Under the pieces are notes generated by a model, which was not told the DNA's origin, did not search any database, and worked only from the letters and a program-made list of their open reading frames with translations. This document shows positions 52,898 to 62,506 of a stretch of DNA of 64,000 nt, in pieces. The first letter of the stretch is position 1. Every line of letters starts with the position of its first letter. Position numbers and translations under genes: made by a program. Source of the DNA: Sphingobacterium gobiense. GTDB taxonomy: Bacteria > Bacteroidota > Bacteroidia > Sphingobacteriales > Sphingobacteriaceae. Location of the stretch: NCBI RefSeq assembly GCF_002980575.1, contig NZ_PVBS01000001.1, forward strand, positions 744,001 to 808,000. The letters are read 5' to 3'.

Positions 52898-54784
52898 TTA
52901 AATCATCCCAACGCTACGTTTGATAAAGGAAGTTAAATCCGCACCTTTTAACAGACCACGCGATAATAAGGCTAAATCAAAAGCCTGTTTCGCGAGTTGA
53001 GTTCCCTCCTCTTCAGAGCTCTCTAAAATGCGTTTTACCAACGGGTGATTTCCATTGACGGTTACTTTATAGTTATCTGGTAATGTGCCATAGAAGCCCA
53101 TTCCACCACCGGTTTTCGCCATATCTTTCATTCGGCGCATAAACTCGTCTTCTGTAACCGAAACCGGTAAGCCATCCGCGTGTAGGGCGTCAACTTCCAC
53201 TTTCATATCGGCTCTGGAAATCGCTTTTTCAAAGATTTCCGATGCTTTCTTTGATTCTTCTTCTGATAAAGATAACGACTGTGTTTCTTCTTTCTGAATC
53301 AATTTGTCCGCGACGTCTGCATCTACACGTTTTGCCTGAACTTTTTCACCCCCTTTTTGTTCCAGATAGCCCACGAAATGATTGTCAAGTTGGCCATCCA
53401 ATGCCAGTACATCGTAGCCTTTCTCTTTCAACGACGCAATGAAACCATCCTGTTGTGATGGGTCATTAGTATACAGATATACAATATTACCATCTTTGTC
53501 AACCTGAATGTCTTTCACTTTTTCGTAGTATTCTTTCAGGGTGAAACTTTCTCCGTCTACATTTGATAACAGACAGAAATCATTCGCTTTTTCCGCAAAC
53601 TTCTCATCGCTCAACATACCATATTTGATAAAGAGCGCTATATCGTTCCATTTTTGTTCAAAGTTTTTACGGTCAGCCTTGAATATTTCATTCAATTTAT
53701 CAGCAACTTTCTTCGTGATATAGTTGTTAATTTTCTTCACGTTACTATCTGCCTGCAAGAACGAACGGGATACGTTCAACGGTATATCCGGTGAGTCAAT
53801 AACACCTTGTAGCAACATCAAAAATTCCGGTACGATGTCTTTCACCTCGTCCGTGATGAATACCTGACGGGAATACAGCTGAATTTTATTCCGCTGGATA
53901 TCCATTTCGTTCTTCACTTTCGGAAAGTACAGGATACCCGTTAAGTTAAACGGATAATCGACATTAAGGTGAATCCAGAACAACGGCTCATCCATCGAAT
54001 ATGGATAGAGCTCACGATAGAATGCGAGGTAATCTTCGTCTTTTAGCTCGGATGGTGCTTTCGTCCATGCCGGTGTTGTATTATTGATAATATTATCAAC
54101 TTCAGCCGATTTATATTTTGGCTTACCCTCTTCGTCTTCCCCATCGGGTTCTGATTCTGTTTTTGTCCCAAAACGTACGGGGATTGGCAAGAAACGAGCA
54201 TATTTATTCAAAATCTCGCTCAGACGACCTTGATTCAAAAACTCTTGCGATTCTTCATTGATATGGAGAATCACATCGGTACCACGTTCTGTGCGTGTAC
54301 CTTCGTTTATTTCGTAAGAGGTACTTCCATCGCAAGTCCAATGTGCCGGAGCGGCTCCGTCCTGATGTGATAAAGACTGAATTTCTACTTTGTCTGCGAC
54401 CATAAAAGCAGAATAGAAACCGAGACCAAAGCGACCGATAATTTCGTTAGCATCGTTTGCTTCCTTAAATTTCTCCATAAACTCCGTAGCACCTGAAAAT
54501 GCTATCTGGTTAATGTATTTTTTGATCTCTTCTGCCGTCATACCGATACCACGATCGGAGATGGTAATCGTTTTGGCGTTTTCGTCGAACTTCACGTCGA
54601 TGGTCAGATCACCCAGCTCACCTTGAAACTGCCCTAGCGAAGACAATCTCTTTATTTTTTGAGAAGCATCAACGGCGTTGGAAACCAACTCGCGTAAAAA
54701 GATTTCATTATCGGAATAAAGAAACTTCTTAATCACCGGAAAAATATTCTCGGTGTGGATCGAAATACTACCTTTTTCTTGCAT
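52898..54784 (-). CDS. htpG: Chaperone HtpG (bacterial Hsp90)
   Basis: A 628-residue ATP-dependent chaperone. The N-terminal GHKL ATPase domain has LYSDNEIFLRELVSNAVDA (with the catalytic Glu), DRGIGM and GRFGLGFYSAFMVA. The middle domain contains the conserved SRSFLQAD segment, and the C-terminal dimerisation domain ends the protein. There is no MEEVD tail, as expected for a bacterial form. It is transcribed alone. Confidence 0.96.
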   Translation of the reverse strand: MQEKGSISIHTENIFPVIKKFLYSDNEIFLRELVSNAVDASQKIKRLSSLGQFQGELGDLTIDVKFDENAKTITISDRGIGMTAEEIKKYINQIAFSGATEFMEKFKEANDANEIIGRFGLGFYSAFMVADKVEIQSLSHQDGAAPAHWTCDGSTSYEINEGTRTERGTDVILHINEESQEFLNQGRLSEILNKYARFLPIPVRFGTKTESEPDGEDEEGKPKYKSAEVDNIINNTTPAWTKAPSELKDEDYLAFYRELYPYSMDEPLFWIHLNVDYPFNLTGILYFPKVKNEMDIQRNKIQLYSRQVFITDEVKDIVPEFLMLLQGVIDSPDIPLNVSRSFLQADSNVKKINNYITKKVADKLNEIFKADRKNFEQKWNDIALFIKYGMLSDEKFAEKANDFCLLSNVDGESFTLKEYYEKVKDIQVDKDGNIVYLYTNDPSQQDGFIASLKEKGYDVLALDGQLDNHFVGYLEQKGGEKVQAKRVDADVADKLIQKEETQSLSLSEEESKKASEIFEKAISRADMKVEVDALHADGLPVSVTEDEFMRRMKDMAKTGGGMGFYGTLPDNYKVTVNGNHPLVKRILESSEEEGTQLAKQAFDLALLSRGLLKGADLTSFIKRSVGMI

Positions 54785-54916
54785 ATATTATTTAGTTTTT
54801 GTCTATAAAAATCAACAACAACCATATCAAGGAGCATTCCATTTGTCTTTTTTAGGACAGGATGACAGTTATCGAAAGAAAAAATGTAATTTAGACAGTC
54901 ACAAACACACTCAACT

Positions 54917-55927
54917 ATGAAGCTTACATTTATTCCGTGTATTTTGATTACTGTGTTTACCTGTAATAATCCTCAACAATCTGAACAAATGACATACGAT
55001 ACGACTGGGAGCATTGAGCGCTATGACGCAGCGCTGGATGCTGTTATCGACAGCTCCGCAAAAGCAGAAATTATTGCCGAGGGCTTTGCATGGAGTGAAG
55101 GACCGCTATGGGTCGAAAGTGAGCAAATGTTATTGTTCTCAGATGTACCCACGAATACGATTTACAAGTGGACAGCAGACAAGGGAAGTGAAGTTTATCT
55201 AAAACCTAGTGGTGATACGGGTGATAATCCTAATCGACGTAAGGAACCGGGCAGCAATGGCTTGTTGTTAGATGATCTCGGAAACCTGGTGTTGTGCCAA
55301 CATGGTAACCGTCAGGTCGCCCGTATGGATACGCCGCTACAGCAACCTAAATCAAATTTTATTTCTCTAGCGGATAAATATGATAATAAACGTTTCAATA
55401 GTCCAAATGACGCAGTGTATAATAAGGAAGGCGACTTATTTTTCACCGATCCCCCCTACGGTCTGCCTACACAGCGCGACGATGACCCGGAAAAGGAACT
55501 GCCTTTTAACGGTGTATATAAAGTAAAACAAAATGGCGAGATCATATTGTTAACCGATCAGATTAGTAAACCGAATGGTATCGCCTTCTTCCCGGGTGGA
55601 CAAAAGCTATTGATTGGTAATTCCGATCCGAATGCTGCCGATTGGTATATATTGGATTTGACAGACAGCGTTGTCACACCGAAACTATTTTACAGTTCGA
55701 CGAACGAGCGTGATGGATTACCTGGATTACCGGATGGTTTGAAGATTGACAGCAATGGCATTGTGTATGCAAGTGGTCCTGGTGGCGTGTGGATATTCGA
55801 CAGCACGGCCAAAGTACTAGGTAAAATCGTATTGGATGAGGCCGCTTCGAATGTAGCTTTATCTACCGATGAGAAAACACTGTATATAACAAATACTGGA
55901 AAGGTGTTACGTGTTAGCCTAAAATAA
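54917..55927 (+). CDS. SMP-30/gluconolactonase-family lactonase, exported
   Basis: A 336-residue six-bladed beta-propeller hydrolase. A signal peptide with possible lipobox (CILITVFTC, Cys16) suggests the periplasm or outer membrane. Metal-ligand positions can be seen: Glu in WSEGPLWVESEQ, Asn in NSPNDAVYN and the SDP-containing LLIGNSDPNAADW, and the catalytic Asp in LPDGLKIDSNG. Sugar lactones such as gluconolactone are the usual substrates. It is separate from the oxidation operon but could act on lactones made by periplasmic dehydrogenases. That link is speculation. Confidence 0.88.
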   Translation: MKLTFIPCILITVFTCNNPQQSEQMTYDTTGSIERYDAALDAVIDSSAKAEIIAEGFAWSEGPLWVESEQMLLFSDVPTNTIYKWTADKGSEVYLKPSGDTGDNPNRRKEPGSNGLLLDDLGNLVLCQHGNRQVARMDTPLQQPKSNFISLADKYDNKRFNSPNDAVYNKEGDLFFTDPPYGLPTQRDDDPEKELPFNGVYKVKQNGEIILLTDQISKPNGIAFFPGGQKLLIGNSDPNAADWYILDLTDSVVTPKLFYSSTNERDGLPGLPDGLKIDSNGIVYASGPGGVWIFDSTAKVLGKIVLDEAASNVALSTDEKTLYITNTGKVLRVSLK

Positions 55928-55956
55928 CACCTTTCTAGAGGTTTATCTCACAGTTC

Positions 55957-56520
55957 TTAAAGCGTTAATATACCTCGAAAGCCACGGGCAGCATAATACG
56001 ATTCTGCGCCGTTATGGTAAATAAATACCTGACCGTATCGCCAATCTCCGAAAATAGCGCCACCTTTTTCTCGGATGGCAGATGGTGTCAATACCCAACT
56101 GGAAGTTTTCGCATCAAACTTTCCCCGTGTCTGTAGTGCGCGGTATTGTTCTTCTGTTAAAAGATCAATACCCATCTCTGCAGCCATCCCAACTGCGCTA
56201 TGTTTGGGTTTATGTTCTTTTCTGGATTCCAGTGCTTCGGGATCATAACAGACACTCCTTCTCCCTTTTGGGCTTTCCGCCACACAATCACAAAAAACAT
56301 ATTCATCCGTTTCCTTTTGGTAATCTATTACATCTGGTTCGCCGCCTGTTTCTTCCATTTGATAAAGCGACCAAAGCTTTTTCGGACTGGCAACGAGTTT
56401 TTCCTGTATTTTTGCCCAATCCAGATCAGGATGAAGGTTCGTATTTTTTTCAAACCGTGTTTTCAAGACGTCAAGAAGCTCGTCTGTTTGTTCCTGGGAT
56501 AATTTCGTTTTATTACTCAT
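55957..56520 (-). CDS. DUF4256-family protein
   Basis: A 187-residue cytoplasmic protein matching my memory of the DUF4256 family: LLDVLKTRFEKNTNLHPDLDW near the start, EPDVIDYQKETDEYVFCDCVAESPKGRRSVCYD in the middle and GGAIFGDWRYGQVFIYHNGAESYYAARGFRG at the end. The start at 56520 (MSNKTK) is chosen; the longer frame from 56598 would translate the terminator of trxA. No catalytic function is known to me. Three cysteines cluster around residues 76-90. Confidence 0.82.
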   Translation of the reverse strand: MSNKTKLSQEQTDELLDVLKTRFEKNTNLHPDLDWAKIQEKLVASPKKLWSLYQMEETGGEPDVIDYQKETDEYVFCDCVAESPKGRRSVCYDPEALESRKEHKPKHSAVGMAAEMGIDLLTEEQYRALQTRGKFDAKTSSWVLTPSAIREKGGAIFGDWRYGQVFIYHNGAESYYAARGFRGILTL

Positions 56521-56578
56521 GGTATCGTGCTGTTTGATTGAAAAGACGAATATACAATAAATCTGTTTTTTGCTAAAT

Positions 56579-56617
56579 AGAAAAAGCCGACCTTCCAAAT
56601 AAAAGCCAGCTTTTTCT
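56579..56617 (-). terminator. Terminator of trxA
   Basis: AGAAAAAGC and GCTTTTTCT are perfect 9-bp arms around a 21-nt region; on the reverse strand it lies 20 bp after the trxA stop. Confidence 0.6.
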
Positions 56618-56637
56618 ATCTTCCTTAAAAGTCTTTT

Positions 56638-56955
56638 TTAGAGCTGTTTGCTCAATTTCTCTACCAAAACAGATTTGGGCACAGCACCAATCTGCTTATC
56701 AACAATTTCGCCGTTTTTGAAGAATAGCAAAGCGGGAATATTGCGAATACCATACTTCACAGAAATGTCTGGATTGTTATCGACATTTACTTTTCCTACT
56801 ACTGCTTGTCCGTCGTATTCTGACGCGATTTCATCTACTATGGGACCAACCATACGGCAAGGACCACACCATTCTGCCCAAAAATCGATTAAAACAGGTT
56901 TATCTGATTTAAGAACAAGCTCTTCAAAATTGCTGTCTGTAATTTCTAATGCCAT
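56638..56955 (-). CDS. trxA: Thioredoxin
   Basis: A 105-residue cytoplasmic disulfide reductase with FWAEWCGPCRMVGP (redox cysteines C30 and C33) and the cis-proline RNIPALLFFKNGE. The start at 56955 (MALEITDSNF) is the usual family start, and a -7-like element lies 36 bp upstream. The frame extends to an ATG at 56994, which would add 13 atypical residues. Confidence 0.96.
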   Translation of the reverse strand: MALEITDSNFEELVLKSDKPVLIDFWAEWCGPCRMVGPIVDEIASEYDGQAVVGKVNVDNNPDISVKYGIRNIPALLFFKNGEIVDKQIGAVPKSVLVEKLSKQL

Positions 56956-56991
56956 AATATTTAATTTTTTGATTTCTCTAAAGTAATAAAG

Positions 56992-56999
56992 CAAAGATA
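56992..56999 (-). promoter_or_regulatory. Possible -7 element of trxA
   Basis: TATCTTTG on the reverse strand fits TAnnTTTG. It gives a leader of about 30 nt to the ATG at 56955. No -33 match was found. Confidence 0.4.
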
Positions 57000-57054
57000 G
57001 AAATTTGACTAAAGATAATCGTCATCCGCTCTTCACAAAAATTTCTATAGCCTA

Positions 57055-60000
57055 TCAATTTAATCTATAGTTTACGCCTTCGAATTTCTCTAAACCGTCT
57101 AAAAAGTCGTTTGTTAGATTTATTTTCAATGATTTGGCAGGCATTTCGATAGCTAGTTCGTCCTGCATATCCAAAATTTTAAATTTCAGTTGGCAATTAC
57201 ATTCCGTTCCTTCTACTTTTGTTGATTCGACTAAGGTATGCATTTGCTGCACAAACTGATCATTCAAAAGATGAAGAGGACATTGTATCGTAAATGACTT
57301 CGCCATTTTATCCCTTAAATCGGAAAGCAGTTGTATATTCTTTAACTCAAAGCCCCAATTACCTGCCTGTCTAAAACGTTCTTGTACCAGTCCCCTGATT
57401 TGTACAAAAAAACCTTCTTGAAGGTAGCCGCGGAACTTGACGTAATCTTCTCCAAATACCATAATCTCAAAGGAATCACTGTAGTCCTCGATAATAAATG
57501 AGCCGAACGGCTTGCCTGACTTCGCTACTCTGTGGTTCGCTGCCGCAATAATACCGCCAACAACTACTTCCTTGTTTTTAATCCGATTAAACTCCAACAA
57601 CACTTCGTCTTCTACTTCACTTGCTTTGACCTTGTTTATCAATTGGAGGTCTATTACCCTATTATGGCAAAAATGTTTTATTTCAAACTTATAATTATCC
57701 AATGGATGGCTGGTCAAATAGATCCCGATAACGTCTTTTTCATATTTGAGTTTCTCGATAAGCCCCCAAGCTGGGCAGGGCGCCAATACCGGTTCGGGCA
57801 ATTCTGTTGCTGCCGATCCACCAAAGAGACTTGCTTGCGCTGAGTTTTCGTTTTCTTTTACCCGGTGACCATATTTGATGGCTTTCTCTAAACCAATGGA
57901 ATTGTCTCCGTCGACATGAAAATACTGCGCCCTATGGGTATTGGTAAAACTATCAAAACCACCAGCGTACGCTAAGCTTTCAAATGCCTTCTTATTTGCC
58001 GCACGTAAATCCACACGTTTGGCGAGGTCAAATACGGATTTGTATTTACCATCTTTTTCACGGGTTTGGACAATGGTATCCACCGCCCCGGCTCCTACCC
58101 CTTTCACCGCTCCCATTCCGAAACGAATCGCACCTTGATCATTTACCGTGAATTTATAATAGGACTCGTTTACATCAGGACCTAGAACCTGAAGGCCCAT
58201 CCGTCGACATTCTTCCATAAAGAAAGTCACCGTTTTAATATCATTCATGTTATTAGACAATACTGCTGCCATATATTCTGCCGGATAGTGCGCTTTGAGG
58301 TAAGCCGTTTGATAAGCCACCCAAGCGTAACAGGTAGAGTGCGATTTATTGAAGGCATAAGAGGCAAAAGCTTCCCAGTCTGTCCAGATTTTTTCCAATA
58401 CCTTAGGATTGTGCCCATTTGCAGCCGCTTGTTCAACAAACTTAGGCTTCATTTTGTCTAACACCGCGCGTTGCTTCTTACCCATCGCTTTACGTAAAAC
58501 ATCAGCATCACCCTTAGAAAAGCCAGCTAGTTTTTGCGATAAAAGCATCACCTGCTCTTGATATACGGTGATACCGTATGTTTCTTTCAAGTATTCCTCA
58601 CAGGCTTCCAAATCGTAGGTAATGGGTTCTATTCCATGTTTCCGTTTGACGAATGACGGAATGTATTCCATCGGTCCCGGGCGATATAATGCATTCATGG
58701 CAATCAAGTCGGCAAATACGGTCGGCTTCAATTCTTTCATGTACTTCTGCATCCCCGGAGATTCGTATTGAAACACGCCCACCGTTTCTCCACGTTGAAA
58801 TAGCTCATACGTCAATAGATCGTCAATGGGGAATTTATCGGGATCGAGTTCAACACCATGACGTAATTTTACGTTGGCAACAGTGTCCTTAATCAACGTA
58901 AGCGTCTTTAGCCCCAAGAAGTCCATCTTCAATAGACCGGCACTCTCTACTACTGAGTTGTCAAATTGGGTGACATACAGGTCTGAGTCTTTTGCCAATG
59001 ATACCGGCACAAATTTGGTGATGTCATCCGGTGTGATGATTACCCCACAAGCATGGATTCCTGTATTTCGCATAGACCCTTCTAGAACACGAGCCTGCTT
59101 AATGGTTTCTGCTTCTAATCCTGCCCCATCAGCCAAGGATTTTAAACGGTTGACCGCTTCCAATTCTTCCGAGCGTAATACCTCTTTCATCGCTTTCTCA
59201 TCCATCGAGAAAATTTTATTCAACTTGAGGTTGGGAATGAGTTTTGCAATCTCATTAGCATCTTGCAACGGTAAATCAAGCACGCGTGCAGTGTCCCGAA
59301 TAGAAGACTTAGCTGCCATCGTACCGTAGGTAATGATTTGAGCCACTTGCGATGCACCATACTTATCAATAACGTATTGCATCACACGGCTTCGGCCTTC
59401 ATCATCAAAGTCGATATCAATATCGGGCATAGAAACGCGGTCTGGATTCAAGAAACGCTCGAAAAGTAAATCGTACTCAATCGGATCTAAATTGGTTATT
59501 TTCAAACAATAGGCAACAGCGGAACCCGCTGCTGAACCACGACCTGGCCCCACAGAAACACCCATTTTTCGGGCAGCATCAATAAAATCGTGTACAATAA
59601 GAAAATAGCCGGGATATCCTGTTCTTTCGATGGTTTCTAATTCGAAATCCAGGCGCTCGCTAATACTATCGGTAATTTCTCCATAACGCTCTTTCGCCCC
59701 TTCGTATGTCAAATGACGGAGATAGGCGTTTTCACCGCGCTTACCGCCATCCAAGTCGTCTTCAGCATGCTGAAACTTCTCCGGAATAACAAATTTGGGT
59801 AAAAGGACATCTCTATGCAAAGAATAAGTTTCAATCTTATCTAAAATCTCCTGTATATTGATAATGGCATCGGGTACGTCTGCAAATGCCCGCTTCATTT
59901 CCTCTGCAGACTTAAAATAGTATTCCTGATTAGGCAACCCGAATCGGAAACCACGCCCTCTACCCTTTGGTGTTGATAATTTTTCCCCATCTTTCACACA

Positions 60001-61482
60001 AAGTAGAATATCATGGGCATGTGCATTGTCTTTGCTGACGTAATAGGTATTATTTGTCGCAATCAGCTTGACATCGTGTTTGCGGGCAAGTTCAATCAGC
60101 GTTTGGTTCACCCTATCTTCATCTTCCTGTCCATGTCGCATCAGTTCTATATAAAAATCGCTTCCAAACTGTTGCTTCCACCACAGTAACGCCTCTTCTG
60201 CCTGCGCTTCACCAATATTCAGTACTTTGCTCGGTATCTCTCCGTATAGATTGCCCGACAGCACGATGACGTCTTCTTTGTACTTTTCAATTACCGAGCG
60301 GTCTATACGCGGAACATAATAGAACCCTTCCGTATAGGCAATCGAAGCCATCTTTGCTAAGTTATGATAGCCTTTTAGATTCTTTGCTAAAACAACAATT
60401 TGATAGCCGTTGTCTTTCCTTGATTTATCTGTTCGGTCTTCGCATACATAAAACTCGCAGCCCACGATTGGTTTAATCGTCCGACCTACTGGCGCCTCTC
60501 CTCGTTCGGATGCTTCTGCATTTTTTGCCTCGATTTCTTTATTATACCCGAGCGCCGTATTTACGAAGTGGAAGGCCCCCATCATATTACCGTTGTCGGT
60601 AAGGGCAACTGCTGGCATATTAGCCTTTGCAGCAGCATTTACTAAAGCTGGGATTGAAATGGTCGATTGCAATACAGAAAACTGCGAATGATTATGTAGA
60701 TGGGCAAATTCCGCCTGATCTAGCGCTTTCTTAAGCTCCTCGTCTATAACCGTTGTGGGTTCATCCGTTTTTTGGGCAGCGCGAATAGCATCCGATGCGG
60801 CTTTTAAGTTGATATGTTTTAGCCCCCATGGTGCAATGGTGTCCGGATTATGTTGTTTAAATTCAACAAAATACCCGGTATCTACCTGTAGTTCTTCTGG
60901 AGTGAATACTTCCTGTCTAATAAGTTCAAAAAAGCAACGTGTTGTTGCCTCCACATCGGCCGTGGCATTGTGTGCTTCGGCGAAAGGAACACCGAATAGG
61001 TAGTTATGAAGCTCGGTAAGGTTCGGGAGTTTATAGCGTCCACCTCGCCCCCCGGGAAGTTTCAACAATTCTGCGGTAACTTCGGTACAGGTATCCAACA
61101 CCGACATGTCTGCTAAGGGAGAGCTGACCGCATAACGGTAAAACTCACTCCCCATGATATTGATATCAAAACCGATATTTTGTCCAACAACAAACTTTGC
61201 CTTCGCTAAAGCCGCGTTGAATTTGCTCAATACGTCAACTAAAGGAACACCATCTTTTTCAGCTAACTCCGTGGATATACCGTGAATTTTTTCTGAATCG
61301 TAGGGAATGTTAAAACCATCGGGTTTAATCAGATAATCCTGATGCTCAATAAGATTACCCATTTCATCATGCAATTGCCATGCAATTTGTATACAGCGTG
61401 GCCAATTGTCTGTATCTGTGATGGGCGCATCCCAACGCTTCGGTAAACCTGTAGTTTCGGTGTCAAAAATTATATACATCAA
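57055..61482 (-). CDS. dnaE: DNA polymerase III alpha subunit with N-terminal DnaQ-type exonuclease
   Basis: The replicative polymerase, 1475 residues, about 300 longer than E. coli DnaE. Residues 1-200 are a DEDD exonuclease: FDTETTGLPKRW (Asp7, Glu9), GQNIGFDINIMG and HNATADVEATT. From about 257 (AHLHNHSQFSVLQ) comes the PHP domain, then the polymerase core with catalytic PDIDIDFDDEGR at about 685-697, a helix-hairpin-helix region and a C-terminal OB domain (VVGGIIAAANHRVAKSGKPF, about 1305). Proofreading and synthesis are thus in one chain. It is a single gene with no clear terminator after it. Confidence 0.95.
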   Translation of the reverse strand: MMYIIFDTETTGLPKRWDAPITDTDNWPRCIQIAWQLHDEMGNLIEHQDYLIKPDGFNIPYDSEKIHGISTELAEKDGVPLVDVLSKFNAALAKAKFVVGQNIGFDINIMGSEFYRYAVSSPLADMSVLDTCTEVTAELLKLPGGRGGRYKLPNLTELHNYLFGVPFAEAHNATADVEATTRCFFELIRQEVFTPEELQVDTGYFVEFKQHNPDTIAPWGLKHINLKAASDAIRAAQKTDEPTTVIDEELKKALDQAEFAHLHNHSQFSVLQSTISIPALVNAAAKANMPAVALTDNGNMMGAFHFVNTALGYNKEIEAKNAEASERGEAPVGRTIKPIVGCEFYVCEDRTDKSRKDNGYQIVVLAKNLKGYHNLAKMASIAYTEGFYYVPRIDRSVIEKYKEDVIVLSGNLYGEIPSKVLNIGEAQAEEALLWWKQQFGSDFYIELMRHGQEDEDRVNQTLIELARKHDVKLIATNNTYYVSKDNAHAHDILLCVKDGEKLSTPKGRGRGFRFGLPNQEYYFKSAEEMKRAFADVPDAIINIQEILDKIETYSLHRDVLLPKFVIPEKFQHAEDDLDGGKRGENAYLRHLTYEGAKERYGEITDSISERLDFELETIERTGYPGYFLIVHDFIDAARKMGVSVGPGRGSAAGSAVAYCLKITNLDPIEYDLLFERFLNPDRVSMPDIDIDFDDEGRSRVMQYVIDKYGASQVAQIITYGTMAAKSSIRDTARVLDLPLQDANEIAKLIPNLKLNKIFSMDEKAMKEVLRSEELEAVNRLKSLADGAGLEAETIKQARVLEGSMRNTGIHACGVIITPDDITKFVPVSLAKDSDLYVTQFDNSVVESAGLLKMDFLGLKTLTLIKDTVANVKLRHGVELDPDKFPIDDLLTYELFQRGETVGVFQYESPGMQKYMKELKPTVFADLIAMNALYRPGPMEYIPSFVKRKHGIEPITYDLEACEEYLKETYGITVYQEQVMLLSQKLAGFSKGDADVLRKAMGKKQRAVLDKMKPKFVEQAAANGHNPKVLEKIWTDWEAFASYAFNKSHSTCYAWVAYQTAYLKAHYPAEYMAAVLSNNMNDIKTVTFFMEECRRMGLQVLGPDVNESYYKFTVNDQGAIRFGMGAVKGVGAGAVDTIVQTREKDGKYKSVFDLAKRVDLRAANKKAFESLAYAGGFDSFTNTHRAQYFHVDGDNSIGLEKAIKYGHRVKENENSAQASLFGGSAATELPEPVLAPCPAWGLIEKLKYEKDVIGIYLTSHPLDNYKFEIKHFCHNRVIDLQLINKVKASEVEDEVLLEFNRIKNKEVVVGGIIAAANHRVAKSGKPFGSFIIEDYSDSFEIMVFGEDYVKFRGYLQEGFFVQIRGLVQERFRQAGNWGFELKNIQLLSDLRDKMAKSFTIQCPLHLLNDQFVQQMHTLVESTKVEGTECNCQLKFKILDMQDELAIEMPAKSLKINLTNDFLDGLEKFEGVNYRLN

Positions 61483-61593
61483 AATCCCTTTCTCTTCTCA
61501 ACAAAATTATAAAATAAACAGATGGAATTACGTTGTTTGAAACAAAACATTTTGCGTATTTTGGTTTGGAATATAATTTGACGAAGATCCATC

Positions 61594-62154
61594 ATGAAGA
61601 AATTTTTAAAAACACTGTTGTTTATCAGCATATTAATTATTGTTGGCTGGTTTTTAGTTGTGCGGTACGGAAGTGGCCCGACGTCGGAAAGCAAACATCA
61701 ATTGCTCATTGAGCGTATTGAAGCTATGGGTAAGCTGGAATTGGTAAAATACCGGTTCAGCGACGTGCTGGAACATAAAAATGTTACGGCGTACCTACCG
61801 GATGCGAGCGTTCTCCTCATTGTCAAGGCTGATGCCGTAGGTTGTATCGACCTAACAAAGCTCTCTCCTCGTGATATAGTAGTTATTCGTGATTCCGTGT
61901 CTATCAGGTTGCCCGACCCGGAGATCTGTTATGTTAAAATAGATCATCAAGCTTCGAAAGTATATGATACGAAAATGGCTTTCTTCCGGGAGGCAACTTT
62001 GGTGGATGAGGCTTTCAAAAGTGCCGAGAAGGAAATTTATAAAGAGGTAAGAAATTCCGATATTTTACGACAGACAAAAGATAACGCCATCCATGTGTTC
62101 AGGCCCTTGCTTGAAGGATTGGGTTTTCCTAAAATAAACATATCATTTGAATAA
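61594..62154 (+). CDS. DUF4230-family membrane-anchored protein
   Basis: A 186-residue protein with an N-terminal membrane anchor (FLKTLLFISILIIVGWFLVV) and a DUF4230 domain: IERIEAMGKLELVKYRFSDVLEHKN, VLLIVKADAVGCIDLTKLSPRDI, IRLPDPEICYVKIDHQASKVYD. The soluble part should face the periplasm. The family has no known function. Divergent from dnaE. Confidence 0.82.
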   Translation: MKKFLKTLLFISILIIVGWFLVVRYGSGPTSESKHQLLIERIEAMGKLELVKYRFSDVLEHKNVTAYLPDASVLLIVKADAVGCIDLTKLSPRDIVVIRDSVSIRLPDPEICYVKIDHQASKVYDTKMAFFREATLVDEAFKSAEKEIYKEVRNSDILRQTKDNAIHVFRPLLEGLGFPKINISFE

Positions 62155-62270
62155 TATAATACGCAACATGAATGTTAAAAAATGTTAAAGGATCGATAGT
62201 AAATAATAGTTTGTATTGTTCAACGTTATAAGAGTATAATTTCATAATTTAGGTTAATAATTGGTTTGGT

Positions 62271-62301
62271 AAAATCCTGAGGCTCCCCGCTTCAGGATTT
62301 T
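62271..62301 (+). terminator. Terminator after the DUF4230 gene
   Basis: AAAATCCTGA/TCAGGATTTT, 10-bp arms with an 11-nt loop, followed by TTATTTTTA. It lies 117 bp after the stop codon, which is far for a simple terminator. Confidence 0.75.
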
Positions 62302-62337
62302 TATTTTTAAATTCTAACCATTACAAAACAAAAAGAA

Positions 62338-62363
62338 GACCCCTATCCGGGCGGATAGAGGTC
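62338..62363 (-). terminator. Terminator after the zinc-ribbon gene
   Basis: GACCCCTATCC-GGGC-GGATAGAGGTC pairs over 11 bp with one mismatch. On the reverse strand it is followed by TTCTTTTTG. The gap 62155-62506 also contains AATTGGTT (62259-62266) and its complement AACCAATT (62369-62376), which bracket this hairpin and the one at 62271-62301. Confidence 0.6.
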
Positions 62364-62506
62364 TCACTAACCAATTATAACTTGCCGCCATGCTCTAGCG
62401 GACTGAATTATGAATTGCTAATATAGCAAGAAAAACCAACCATCCAAAATAATTTTGTATATATTTAGTTGTGTAAAACTAACCTCGAAAGATCGACGTT
62501 TAAAAA

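Noticed and set aside
56521..56598. N-terminal extension of the DUF4256 protein
   Set aside because: The extension overlaps the trxA terminator hairpin, and MSNKTK at 56520 is a normal start.
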